Assembly (NCBI RefSeq): GCF_011386835.1
Contig: NC_088797.1
Location: 98,280,264-98,344,263 of the forward strand
Direction: 5' to 3'
Source: Chrysemys picta bellii
Taxonomy: Eukaryota > Chordata > Testudines > Emydidae
Length of the DNA stretch: 64,000 nt
Shown: positions 1-13,500 of the stretch, one piece after another
How the letters are laid out: each line of letters starts with the position of its first letter
Numbering within the stretch: position 1 is the first letter of the stretch
Notes under the pieces: generated by a model
Databases searched by the model: none
Told to the model about the DNA's origin: nothing
What the model saw: only the letters and a program-made list of their open reading frames with translations
Made by a program: the position numbers and the translations under genes

Positions 1-45
1 AAAAGTTTTAAAATATTTGAACCTTGCTTTTACTTTCTCTAACAG

Positions 46-249
46 TATGCAAGATCCAAGGAACAAACTGTGTCAAAATATTTTCGTCTTGAACAGCTGC
101 AAGAAGAATTTAACTTTGTTACTGAAGAAGAGATTAAAAAGTGTAAACGTTTCCAGCTGTTGCAGCTTAGGAATTCAGAGCAATTAGATTTCTGCCATTT
201 TCGGCAAATACCACTGTATGATAGAGAGATACCAGATGCAGTCATTCAG
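46..249 (+). CDS. CC2D2B: CC2D2B coding exon (first in window)
   Basis: Acceptor ends at 45 (ctctaacag), donor gtattt at 250. It holds 68 codons, phase 0 at both ends, and encodes a charged helical stretch ([12 protein letters not shown], then REIPDAVIQ). An ATG-based reading frame would begin inside the exon, but the frame is open back to the acceptor. The first phase cannot be checked because the upstream exon is absent. Confidence 0.88.
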
Positions 250-3200
250 GTATTTGTTTCATGTTATATATGACAATCTGAGTTTAATATTAATCTTTCA
301 TTTTTCACAGTAGTTGAATTCAACTTTCCTCTTCCTATTTGATTTCTATATGCAGCAAGGACATGTGTAATCTTTTACAGTATCATGATATAATGCTTAA
401 GAGCAGGATTCCAATGTCCTTATTCATGTTGACTAGCACTTCATTACTCAAGTAGTCCTTGTTGAGTTCAATGATGTAAAGTGCTAGTCAGAGTAATGTG
501 ATCCTGAAATTTTAACACAATAAATTGGACAACATTGCTTTCAGTATCTAGGAAATAATTGCTTTTTGTGACCTTAACCCAAGCATAGATTCTTCTAGTG
601 CTGCTAAGAAAAAATTAGGGCAAACATAGACAGTTCTTGGGATCCTGTTATATTAGCTATTTCTGAATGCTCCTGATGACATTTTTTTAAATAAAAATAT
701 TCAGGGATGTCTTTTGCTTGGTCTTTTGTCCCCTCTAGCTCCTTCTGATACCAAACGAGTTCTAGGCAGTGTTGGTAATTCTCCTTTAATACAACTGCCC
801 TGGCTGGGATGATTTAGGTGGGGTTGGTCCTGCTTTGAGCAGAGGTTTGGACCTCCCGAGGTCTCTTCCAACCATAATCTTCTATGATTCTATGAACTGC
901 CTGTTTTGTCCTGTGGTCCTTCTTTGATCATCAGTATTCTTTCTAGGATGCATGGGTAAGTATGCATAACATAGATCGAATGCAAAATGTAGTAAAGACA
1001 GTGGCCACAGAATGGGAACTTTGGAATAGCATTTCCAATGCTCCCACAAGTATGGTTAATATCGGGAAGTGCTGGCATTGTTCACTGATGATATTCAGCT
1101 GTTTATATGTTTTGACATCTTTAATGACTTCTCTGTGTTTAGCCTCTCTGCATGCTCTCACAAAGTAATCTTGTGGCTTCATCTTCATTTTCTTCAGCTA
1201 AATATCTCAGGAAATACAGCCAGAGGAAAATCCTGCAGCACCACTCCATCTCCTCTGTCTTCCTTCTTGACTCAGATATTCCATTTGCCTCCTTTTCTCT
1301 TATTCTGTCATCATCCCTGACTCTAAACTCTTCTCCTTCTCCTAGGGTGGCAGTTTTATCTAGCACACACTCCACAACATGGACTATGTGTGCCACCATC
1401 ACTATTTCAGATTCATCTTGGCTGAAACTCCTCCATGCTTTCATCTTCTCTCATCTTGATTGGCTATGGCCTCCCCAAGTTCCAGTTCTCCAAACTGCAA
1501 AATACTTTGGCTCATTTTCTCACACATACAGAGAATCATGTTTTCCTCTCAAATTTCCCCACTGGCTCCCTAGTTCATTGCAGTATTCATTTCAGAAATG
1601 CTCTACTTATTTTTAAAACCCTCCATAGACTGTCTCCAACTACCACCAGCTTTTTCTTTGTCTTTTCACACAACCTCACAACTGGTGGTTCAAGCACTTT
1701 TTCTTTTCCTACTTCTCTTCCTTTGCCCTCTGCTCAGTTTGCATCAGTTTTTTTCTTGGTGTTGTCACACAGTCTCACTACTTTTAGTTCCAACACATTT
1801 TCCCCTTTCGTTCCTGTTTTCATAAAACTGCTTTTCTGTATTTCTGCACCTCTTTGACTCTCCTTTTGTTTTCAGCTCATGTATGGGGAAACACATATTT
1901 CTCCTCTTGCCTATATATTTTAAGTTCCCTTTCCCACTGTTGTTGTTAGTTACAGTTTTGTAAATGTTTAACTTTGTGAAGTGTTTAGGGATACACTTTG
2001 AGAGAATCCAGCAAAGATGTCATATTCTGGAACTTCTGTTAATTTCATCATAGTTTTTAAAAAGTGGAACATAATATAGGTTGTTTAAATGCCTCTCTTC
2101 GTTTTCTTTAAAAAGTTTTGTAAAGATCAGTGTGTGATCCAGGAAAATTACCTAATTCTATATTCAGGAATATGAAAGCCAGTTAGAGAAGGATATATCA
2201 ATGACAGATGTGGATCCTATTACTGCTCAAAGGATTAGGTCTGGCAACTTTATAAGGAAGGTATGTCAACAAATATTGACATGACTGTATAGGCTATGAG
2301 AAAAATGACTTTTTCTTTTCAGAATCTGTAATGTGAAAGTAATACTTATTACAATGTTGGATTGAAATGTACTAGAAAATGAATAGCAGTAGAATGTGCA
2401 GCAGCAGTCCAAACTTCTTCACTAATGAACCTAAAACCTTTTCTGAAGAGATGACTTCTGGAGCTGAGTCTCTGTACCCAGACAATCCTTGGCTTCCAGA
2501 CTTTAAATAAGGGAGTCATTTGTGATTGTGTTTTTGGTGAGCTGGACACCTGTCCTCAATTGGACTGAGATCACCAATTAATTTTGTATAGAATACTGAA
2601 TAGCTATCAGATGGTGATGGCTTCTGGTTCCTACCAGCCAGCACTGGAATTCAGCTGATGATCTAGAGGTGAGGGGCACCATGTTCCATTACCAATGTCT
2701 GTCACTGCACTGTATGCATTAGCAGCAGAGTGACAATGACTAGGGCCCAGACCAAGGGCTCACATCTGTAAGATGCTGAGTAATTCCTGTGGCGTGTTGA
2801 GTCCTCTTAACTCTTATTGAAGTAATAGCACCTCAGCATCTTCAGAAGTAGAATTTAAGAAATTGATATTTTAGAAAATTACTCCATTGCTGCCATACAC
2901 AAAGTCCAGTAGTGGTGAACAAATGTAAGTAATGGAGGCAGGGATACACTAGAGAAGGTGGAGGGGGCTTTGAATCTTTTTCTTCTTAGCTGGTTGTAAT
3001 GGGAGTTTGTTTCATGACACTCTTGACTAAGAAGATTAGGGTCAAGGATTTCTCCTCGGTTGCCCCCAGGGGACTTTATCAATGTGCAGCCAAATTACTC
3101 AACCTGAGTGTGGGGAGAAGTTTTCTGCCCATTAGAATCATCATGTACGTTAATTCAGTGGGTGAAATTTTGTGCTGCAGATCTAAGAGGTACAGCACAA

Positions 3201-6200
3201 ATCTCTCAACACAGGTTGTGGGAGGAAAGTGGCTTAATGCCATCTTTGCAGATTCCAGTCTGCTGCAGGGGCCAAAATGATCACCAGCATAACTAAGGCA
3301 GCCTGGGGAAGTTGTCTAAGTTGTCGTGACCTCTTCAGGCTGCCACATGGTTTGCAGCATAAGGCAGAGCAGTAATAGAGGTATCTGTGATGTCTACACT
3401 ACCTCACTTTCCCTTCCATCTAATCTGCGACCTATTTGCTGGGGCTTGCAGTAGTGGACTTGCAAAGCAGTGTAAGCTGCTTTGAAGAATTCTGAACTCG
3501 GGGATCCTCCCCTGGCCAGATCCAGGGCACTGTAGCATGAAAGTGCCATAGTGGAGAATTCCTGCCTATATATTTACAAATGTGAATTTTCATTTTAGAG
3601 ATGTTAAATTCATTAAAAACTCAATTATTTTTTGCAGATGAGAAAACTAATTTTAAAGCGACTTGTCAAAGTTAAGCACAAATTTAATTTAATGGATATT
3701 GTGAGCGATTATGAAGAAATTATATCTATGAGGTATAATTAAAAACTAAACTTTGAATTAATGAATGTATCAAAAGATTATGAATGTATGCAAATGCATT
3801 ACTTTATTAATGTAATATTTTACTTGGCACCTTTGTAATACTATATATTTTCAAATTGGTATATGAGAATTTAGCCACATGACTCTCACTGAGTTTAATG
3901 GATGTGAGTTGGCTAAAAGCTAAAAAGAACATTTTAGGTGATAGTCATTTTAAAAGTGATTCTTTAACAGTTCGCAGTATGAACTTTTGGAGGGAATAGG
4001 TAGAAAAATAGAAAGAATGTTTTAATTGGTAATTTTTTAAATGTATGGTTCTATTCTGAAAATGTTCTAGTTTTAGTATTGCATAAACTTGCTAATCTTG
4101 CTTCTGTGCAGGACTTGCTTGGGGAATATCAGGTTACCAGGTTTCATTTTTGGTCTCTATATCCTTTTTGGTATATATCCTCAGGAGTTACTGTGTTAGG
4201 AATGCAGAATTGGTTCTCAAATGGAACCTAAACTTCAGAAAGTTTGCTTCTTTTGGAAAAAACAGGAATCCGTAACCAGGAATCCATCATATTTTTCAGG
4301 AATAGTTCCTATCATCTTTATCTTCTAAATTACATTTATATGAAAAGTGTCAAAAAGAATACTATATAAATTGTAAATATTAAAAGTGGAAATCAAATTT
4401 AAAAAACAAAACAAAACTTGATGAGATTAAATGAATTCTCTTTGCAGTTCCTTATTCATGAATCTATCAAGCAATATTTCAGAAGGGAGTCAGAATTATC
4501 AGCATGGGAAATTATCTTGATTCTGACCTCTTCCCTCAGTCTAAGACATTTTAGCTGCTGCTCTCTTCCTGAAAATACCAGAGGCAGTTCAGACTTGTCC
4601 TCAAGACCCTGGGACTTGGCCTACCCCTTCTACTCTTTTGTTAGATTCTCTGCCTGTGGTGGTACAAACAGCAGCTGTTCAGTGCTCCCACATTATCCAT
4701 TGCAATCTTAGCATTTAAAGTAGATTTTGCAGCAACAGTGAGTCAGGCCCTCCCCATTTCCTCCATTTCTTTAGGCTGAAATTTTAGAGGCTTTATTCTC
4801 CAAATGAGACCACCTGCTGAGCTCTTCTCAGTTTCTCACTCCTTGCATAACGACAGTGTGGGCCAAACAAGGAAAACCAGAGGCCAAGAGATGCTCTGTC
4901 TGTTATGAGACCCGTCAGAAGCAATAGAAGCAGGACTCTAGTATGATTGTTCACAACTAGCAGGTCTCGCTCTGCCAAGGAAAGAGCTCAGAGTTTGCAT
5001 CATTAGTTGGGGCCTATGCTTCCCACCATACCTAGGGGCAATGGGAAGGGAAGGTCAGTACTTTTCAGCTCCGAAGGTTCAGCAAACTGGATCATTCTCA
5101 TCAATCAAGGACTCTTGGTGTGAAAAACTAGAACACTCCCAAGCCCAGTCCATCTCTGAGGGGGAGAGCTCCAGGGTCCTGTTCTAGGTTATTCTATAGT
5201 GGATCTTAGAACACAAAACTCAAGTCTAAATGCAGAAGTAATGCAGATTATTTTCTATGCAAGGAAGATCACCTAAACTGTATCAGGGTTACCCATGCAA
5301 CAGTGACAACGAACAGATAAGTGGACTGGCTAAGCTGTCCGTGGATAGAATTTGGAACACTTCCCTGAACTAGGAAGTGTTGGGGTGATATCAAGAGAGG
5401 TGTACCTAACTGCATTAAGATTAAACCAAAGGCAAGACTCTTCTAGACTTGGGAAGCGGATCAAAGATCACTGGAAATACACCTGGCTCACAGATATCAA
5501 AACCTGCTTCTCTATGCTTTCCTTTCTCTGCTGGCATGAAGTTAGAGTAATTCAGAAGATAATGGAAGGAAAACTTGTTATTTTTTATAACCAAAGACCA
5601 TAGTATTTTGACTTAATGGAGATATTTCAGAAGTCTCCACTCCATTTTCCCAGGTGGCATAATCTCCTATGACAGAGTCTACTCTTGCATCCCAATCCAG
5701 ACTACATCCAATGGTATCAAGGTTCTTTAACACAGCATTTCTACACAAACCAACACTGGCACCTATCTTCCTTATCTGGGATATGCTTATAGCGGTAGAA
5801 GCTTTCATAAATGATTCATTCATACTGATAGGTTCTAACTCTGGAAAACATAATCTTAATTCATTTTCTTCCACCCTATGCATCAGAACTTGAAAGCTTG
5901 CAAATCTCTGTAGTTAGGTGGATTGAGTTTTGTATCACTGAAACATACTTAGCCTTGATTACAAAAGAGAACAGAATCTACTCAACACTTTCCATTGTAG
6001 CATTCTGGGTAGAAAGGGCATCAGGTACTTTAAAGGAAATCTGTAAAGCTGTCAGCTGCTCATCAATCAACACTTTTTTTTAAAGCACTACAAGCTTTAC
6101 CTTCATTCTGTTGCAGAAATCTCCTTTTGGCAGGAGGATGTTCCAAACAGTGGTCCCAAAATGGATCAATATTACTGATTTTAGGGAAGGGTGAAAATTC

Positions 6201-9200
6201 TTCTTTTGTCCTACATATCTGACTATAGGGGGCTTGTATTGCACATTTCACTGTAGTTTCTAAATGTTTCCCAGGTGAATTAGATTTGCATGGTAAGGTC
6301 TGTAGTGGACTTTGTGGAGCCTTCGGGTTGAGGACAATCATAGAAAGGTAACAAATTTTCCATTTTCTTAAATCATGTATAATAAAGGAAGATGTTTACT
6401 TATAAAGCTGATTAAAACATTTTCAACTCTATCTAGCCATTTGAGGAATGCAGTTTTTAAGATAGGTGAACGCAGAAGACATTTAAAGCCGCAAAGAAAA
6501 GAAAGAAAAAAAGTTCCAGCGCAGACAGTCTCTGATGGAGATGTTAAGATTCTTATCAGAGTATTGAGAGCTTATAACATTCCTACAAGAAATCCAACAG
6601 TTATTAGGTAGGAAACCATAGAAACAGAAGTTAGGGATGGTAAAAACCTATTAGGTAATTTGGTACATCCTCCACGTAGTTCAGGATTGTTCCCTAATTA
6701 ATCTTTTCTAGAGTTTTGTCTAATTTAGTTTCTACCATTTCCCTTCTAAGAGTATTCGCATAGTTTTATAGATCTCACTTAAAAGAATAAAAAGTGTAAC
6801 TGACCAAAAGTGCAGATTATAGGAGTTTGTTAGTTATTCAACTCCAGTGAAATCTGTATTTTATCTGTAAGGAACAGTATGCTGTAGATAGTTCTGTTAT
6901 GTGTTAAATGCTGCTTATATTGACATGGAATTGTTTCAGCCAACCAGAATACAGCTCTACTGTATAGTTATTGCTGCATAAATATACAGATTTTTCCCCC
7001 AGAAATGCAATTTTCTGCACTATGATCAGGAACATAGGAATTGACATAGCAGGTCAGACCATATGCTTTGGTAGATGTGTAAAACCACCTTAGGATCAGC
7101 AATAACTTGCCCAGAAAAGTTTTCCAGGATTGGGTCAGAATACTGTGGCATTTGCATGGCAGTCTCCCAAGTCCTGCTCCCAACCCATGTATAGATGTCC
7201 AATCCGGCAGAGGACTTTATGCAAGGAAGAATTCCACAAAGCAGCACTCTTTCCTTTTGCACTCCCAGATGGTGATCTGGTGGAGTGCTCTACCTTCTAC
7301 TCACAGGATGGAAAGTATGATGAGACTTCTTGTAACTGATTGATTGGTATTTGATATGTTCAGCTCTTTTCTGGATACTGCTTAGCTGGGATTGAACTAA
7401 CCGTCTGCATCAAAGTATGAGCTATCAGTTATAGTACAGAAAGGAAAAAAAGGAAGTTAACTAGGCTGGGACATCGTATGGTATCTGACAGAAAATGTTA
7501 TTAATTAGAGACTATAATTTGTTAGCCAGTTTTACTGATTAAGTTGCTCATAATGTAACTTTTGACCCATATGCACTTTCTGGTAGTAATAGTTTGTTTA
7601 ATATTTTGCCTCTAAAATGAAGATCAGTTTGTAAGTCTCATAGAATTTAGTATTTTTTCATGACTGCAACTGAATGACTGCATCAGCTATTTTTTTACAA
7701 GTATAGACTATGTTGTCTTCCCCCACTTAATATTTTCCTTTACTGTTTTATGTAATTACTCATTTAAGTTTTAGAAATATTCTTCTAGTAAGACTGGAAA
7801 ATTAAGTGAAGCTTGCGCTGAAAAGGATAGTATTTGCAAGTTGGAACTAAATTTAAAAACATCATATAAGTTTTATAATACAGCAAACAAAAACAGTTGC
7901 TATTTACATTGGATGAGCACAATTTTCTTTCTAGCTACCACAAATATTAATCTAAATAGACATATTTTAACACACCAAGCCTGGTTTAAGAGCTACTGCA
8001 TCATGAGAAACATTTTCATTAAGGCTAACATACTGTGAAGGCATAAAGTAGGAAATGAAAGTATTTACAGAAAAATGTATTCAAAGTGATACATTACATG
8101 TCATTGGCATAGTTTTGACAAACATTCTATCATTTAAAAACTTGTTTAAAATATTAGTACTTTATTATTTGGATAAAGTAGGAGAAGCTCATGACTTTCA
8201 ATACTTGTACTGTAGACTCAATTCATGAAGACATTGACTCTTTATTATACTTTATGGCTGAGCAAAGCAAGGTCTAACATTCCATGTGATGGCATTTCTG
8301 TTTGTATCTCTAAGGCATAAAGAAAAGAAATTAGAAGGTGGATGGAATGTGGGGGACACAAAGCCCTGGGCCTGAGGGGGGAAATGGGGGACAATGGTAT
8401 GGGGGCCATCGGAGCCAGACAGGTTGCTGGCATGAGGTGGGGAAGAATGAGGGGGGACACAAAGCTCCTGCCATGGTAAAGAAGGGGAAAATATGGGGAA
8501 GGAGAAATGAAGCAGTAGAGTGAAACCCTGGCATTTTGGAAATGGGGAGAATGGGGTCATACAGAACACCTGGCAGGGGGAAGAATGGGGACCCTGAAGG
8601 GGAGAATGGTGTTGAGAGGAGAGATGAGGGAGCACACAGACCCCCTGGCATGGGGAGAGAACAAGGGGCAAAGGTGGGAGGGGGGAAATGGGATGTTGGG
8701 AGCATACAGAGACCCTTGAATGTGGGGAAATGGGGGCACACAGAATGTCTGGCAGGGGGAAGAATGGGAACCCTGATTTGGGGGGAAGGCAAGAATTGGG
8801 TGGAGAGGGGAAAATGAAGGGAGCACACAGCCCCTGGCATGGGGAGAGAATGAGGGACAATGGTTTAAGGCATGGGGGACAGTGGGGCCACATACAGGCC
8901 CTAGAATGTGGCAGAGACAGGAAGAGGAGGACACACTGAGCCCCTGGCAGAGAAGGAAGAACAGGGGACCCTTGTATGGGAACATGGACACACTGAGCCT
9001 CTGGTATGTGGGGGAGGAGGGAATTGGGGGGCACAATGAGCCCCTAGCATGTAGCAGTGAGGGGATATGTAGAGACTGGGGCATGAGGGAGGAGAGTGTT
9101 GGAGGCAGGTTGCATGGAGTCCTTGAAATAGGGACGGGAAGGTGGCTCACAGGGAACTTGTTGGAGCTGCGGGGGAAATGGAGGAATGAAAGGAGGCCCT

Positions 9201-10549
9201 GGTGTGTGCAATGTGCTCGGCCTACAAAAGTAACAAAGTGTGCAATCCTTTCATTTATTTGGAGTTCAGCTGCATAGTGAAAGACTAATTCAGTGTATAA
9301 ATGTGTAGGAACAGTTTGTGAGAGTACAGATGTCTAGCATAATGGTTGCCAAATCCAATCAAATTCTTGTGCAGTTCTGAGCTCTTGTTTATCTGAAACA
9401 AAGAAAAAGTAAATGCCTTGAGAGAGTATGCATCTAAGAATGTGTGCCTCATTCCAAACTTGCTATGCAAATAATTAGCATTACAAAACAACAGTCTATA
9501 ACTTTCATGCAATTGGACATTGTTTGCAATAATGGATAGGCTGATTCCTTCACAGAATGCAAATCATATTTAGCAACAATAATTAACTTAGAGATGGTTT
9601 ATTCATTATTTCATCCATGGTATATTACAATAGCCCAAATGTAAAGAAAAAATTCACTGTGGTTCTGAGATTAGTGTGAAAATAAAACAAAACTACAACA
9701 TGAAAGAGACTCAGCAATAGTTTAACGCGCCCAAATATAATTTATGAAAATTTCAGTCAAAGAGAAGTGAGAGTCCATCTAGCTAAAATGTGGAAATTGT
9801 GTCCCTGAGAGAGACAGCCTCACCAGCTGCTCATAAATGCAGAATCAAAAGCTGGCAAGTGTTGGGAGGGGTCATTCAGATTGGGCCTTTGGGCTGAAGT
9901 TTATTTTGCCTAAAAACTGCATGAAGTTTAACATGTTATCAAAGGACTTTATAATTAATAGAAATGGAATATCATAGTCTTAGGGATAACTATGTTTCTG
10001 TGGAAGCTGAGCTCGCTGGAGAAGCAGACCAACAGGGGTGCCATTTAAGGAGGGTGGAGAGGCACTCTTCCCTCCCCCCGAGTTTCAAACCACATTATAA
10101 TTTTACCAACAGGCATGGTGCTGGGGGTGCTTGTGGAAACTATAGCCACCCCAAAATTGTCTTTGCTCTCCTGTATCCACCTCTCCCAGAACTGGGTCCC
10201 CAGCCCACAGCAGCTGCTCTCTGGCAGCCCAGCTTCCACCACCCTTCCCACACTCCCCCAACAGACACTCTCCCTCTCTCTCACACTCACTCTCTCTCTC
10301 ATACTTCCCAAAGAAGTCTCCCCTTCTTTGGGATGCTGATCCACGGCTGGTGCGGCATGGGGGGAGCTCGCCTGATGTAAGCGGTGGCTGTGCCCTAATG
10401 GGTCTCTGCTGGGGTTGGGGGACAGGTAGCCTGTCTATGCTGATGCCTCTGGCTCAGGAGGGGGAGCTGTGGCTGCTGCTGTACTGAACAAGCTCATCTG
10501 ACAGGCGCAGACATACTCAGGCACACACACAGTCTCTTTCTCTCACTCA

Positions 10550-10581
<32 letters not shown>

Positions 10582-13500
10582 GTCTCCCCCCACACACTCT
10601 CTCTAACACACAATAATATTATTCTTGTTGTTGTTTCTTGCTACTTCCTGTCAAAATGTGCAGTGCACATATATTCTCTGTAATTTTATTCTTTCAACGT
10701 TTAAGGATTATAGTACTGTTATTTTAGTTTTTTTGTCTGGGGTCTGTGCATTTAATAATTTTATTTCTCTCTTATGCTTAAAATTAATTGTTTGAGTAGT
10801 GAGTTCTAAAATGCCTAATCTGTCCTGGCTGGAGTAATTATCATTATTACTTTTATTACCATATTGTGCTTTGTTAGTATTTATTTAAAGTGGTACAATC
10901 AAATAATAGTATCTTTCTAGAATGTAAATTTAGTTTGTACTCACCTTAGCAGTGCCCATTTAAAATCAATTAGCTAAACACATAACTATAGACACCATGC
11001 AGATGGTCACTTATTTTCAAATTGTATTTTTAATTATATCTGTAAAATAACTTAAAATTTGTACAAAAACAAATGTGGTTCCAAGTCTGATTCTAATAGT
11101 AATGATAGAGTCAGATGTTAGTGAGTCATGTCCATGATTGTGATTGGTAAACATAAATGCCAAAAGAATTAGAAAAATTAAATCCCGTTCTTAATAAAAG
11201 AGAAAAAAATTGCGTATGTTAAAATTAAGTAAATGTGGTTTTAGAATGAAAAACTATAGACTAAAATGGAATAGATAATGGCAGTAACAGAGTGTGTCTG
11301 TTAGAGAAAGTAAGCAGATTTTATTTATTTTTATTTATCTCTAAAAATAGTGTATCAAAGTATCAAACTTGTGTTTCTTGTATCTGTGTTAAGGCTCCAA
11401 AACTGATACCGCAAGGCTTGGGATTGTGAATACCTTGCTGTATTATCTCCTGGTTGTCCTAAATTTACATATAAATATAAAATATGGCTTTAATTGGTGT
11501 TGTATATATATTTTTCTTTTTTAAAATAGGAAGTAGATACAGTGCTCCTGTAAGCTAATTTCTAAGTTATTTGCCAAAAAAACCTAGAATTTTCAGGTGT
11601 CTAAGTAGCCCCTGGAATCATGGTTAAAGTTACCCCTCTGCCCCCAAAAGCTGAAATGGCATTCCTGCAGACCTGGCACACCAGTACCATGGCAGCGCCG
11701 GGAGGCATAATGTGTCCAAATTGAAATGACTTCAGTGAGATTTGGACTGGAACAATGGAGTGGCTGCATGATCAGGCCCATAAAGCTTTAGACATTTCTT
11801 CATTTTAGGGATTTATGTTTTGATTTGTCTTACTGATTTTGTTAGATGTTCTTTATAAGTATGTATAGAATCTGTAATAGTAACTAATTATCTGAGCATC
11901 TGTAAATAATGAACTAATACAAACAATTGCCATGTAGATTAAAAAGAAAAGCTGGTTGAAATGTGTATGTCATTCATGTTTTATATCTAAAGACCAACAG
12001 GTGTTCATTTGCCAGCATATGCAATTAATCAGCTGTCCCGGAGTAGACATCTACTATCAGGCAACTCATCATACACATCTGATCCTCTAAGTGAGGTAAA
12101 TAACTTAAATTACTCAAACAAACAACCTTCCCCCCCAAAAAAAGATTGAATCATTTTGTATTGTTTAAAAGTAGGGCTGTCGATTAATCGCAGTTAACTC
12201 ACGTGATTAACTCAAAAAATTAATTGCGATTAAAAAAAGTAATCGTGATTAATCACACTGTTAAACAGTAGAATATCAATTGAAATGTATTAAATATTTT
12301 GGATGTTTCTCTACTTTTTCAAATATATTAATTTCTATTGCTACACAGAATACTAACTGTACAGTGCTCCCTTTGTATTATTATTTTTTATTACAAATAT
12401 TTGCACTGTAAAAATGATAAACAAAAGAAATTGTATTTTTCAATTAACCTCATACAAGTACTGTAGTGCAATCTCTTTATCATGAAAGTGTAACTAACAC
12501 ATGTAGATTTTTTGTTACATAACTGCACTCAAAACCAAAACAATGTAAAACTTTAGAACCTACAAGTCCTACTTCTTGTTCAGCCAATCGCTAAGACAAA
12601 CAAGTTTGTTTACATTTATGGGAGATACTGCTGCCTGCTTCTTATATACAATGTCACCTGAAAGTCAGAATAGGTGTTCGCATGGGACTTTTGTAGCTGG
12701 CATTGCAAGATATCTACGTGCCAGATATGCTAAACATTCGTATGCCCCTTCATGCTTCGGCCGCCATTCCAGACAATATGCTTCCACGCTGAGGATGCTC
12801 ATTAAAAAATAATGCATTAATTAAATTTGTGACTGAACTCCTTGGGGGAGAATTGTATATCTCCTGTCCTGTTTTACCCACATTCTGCCATATGTTTCAT
12901 GTTATAGCAGTCTCAGATGATGACCCAGCACATGTTTGTTTTAAGAACACTTTCACAGCAGATTCGACAAAACGCAAAGAAGGTACCAATGTGAGATTTC
13001 TAAAGATAGCTACAGCACTCAACCTAAGGTTTAAGAATCTGAAGTGCTGTCCAAAATCTTAGAGGAACAAGGTGTAGAGGATGCTTTCAGAAGTTTTAAA
13101 AGAGCAACACTCAGATGTGGAAACTACAGAACACGAACCACCAAAAAAAGAAAATGAACCTTCTGCTGGTGGCATCTGACTCAGAGGATGAAAATGAACA
13201 TGCGTCAGTCGGCTCTGCTTTGGATCGTTATCGAGCAGATATCTTGCACCGCCAGCTACAACAGTGCCATGCGAATACCTGTTCTCACTTTCAGGTGACA
13301 TTGTAAACAAGAACCAGACAGCATTATCTTCTGCAAATTGTAACCAAACTTGTTTGTCTGAGCAATTGGCTGAAGTAGGACTGAGTGGACTTGTAGGCTC
13401 TAAAGTTTTAAATTTTATTTTTGAATGCAGTTATTTTTTTGTACATAATTCTAAATTTGTAAATTCAACTTTTACAACTTTGAAAGAGATTGAATTACAG

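Noticed and set aside
6437..6453. Alternative acceptor aatgcag at 6451-6453 for exon 4
   Set aside because: It breaks the reading phase from exon 3; the site ending at 6436 keeps it.
8252..9034. 260-codon minus-strand open frame rich in Pro, Ser, His
   Set aside because: It lies over the G-rich minisatellite; all frames there lack stops because of composition. No domain, splice or start context.
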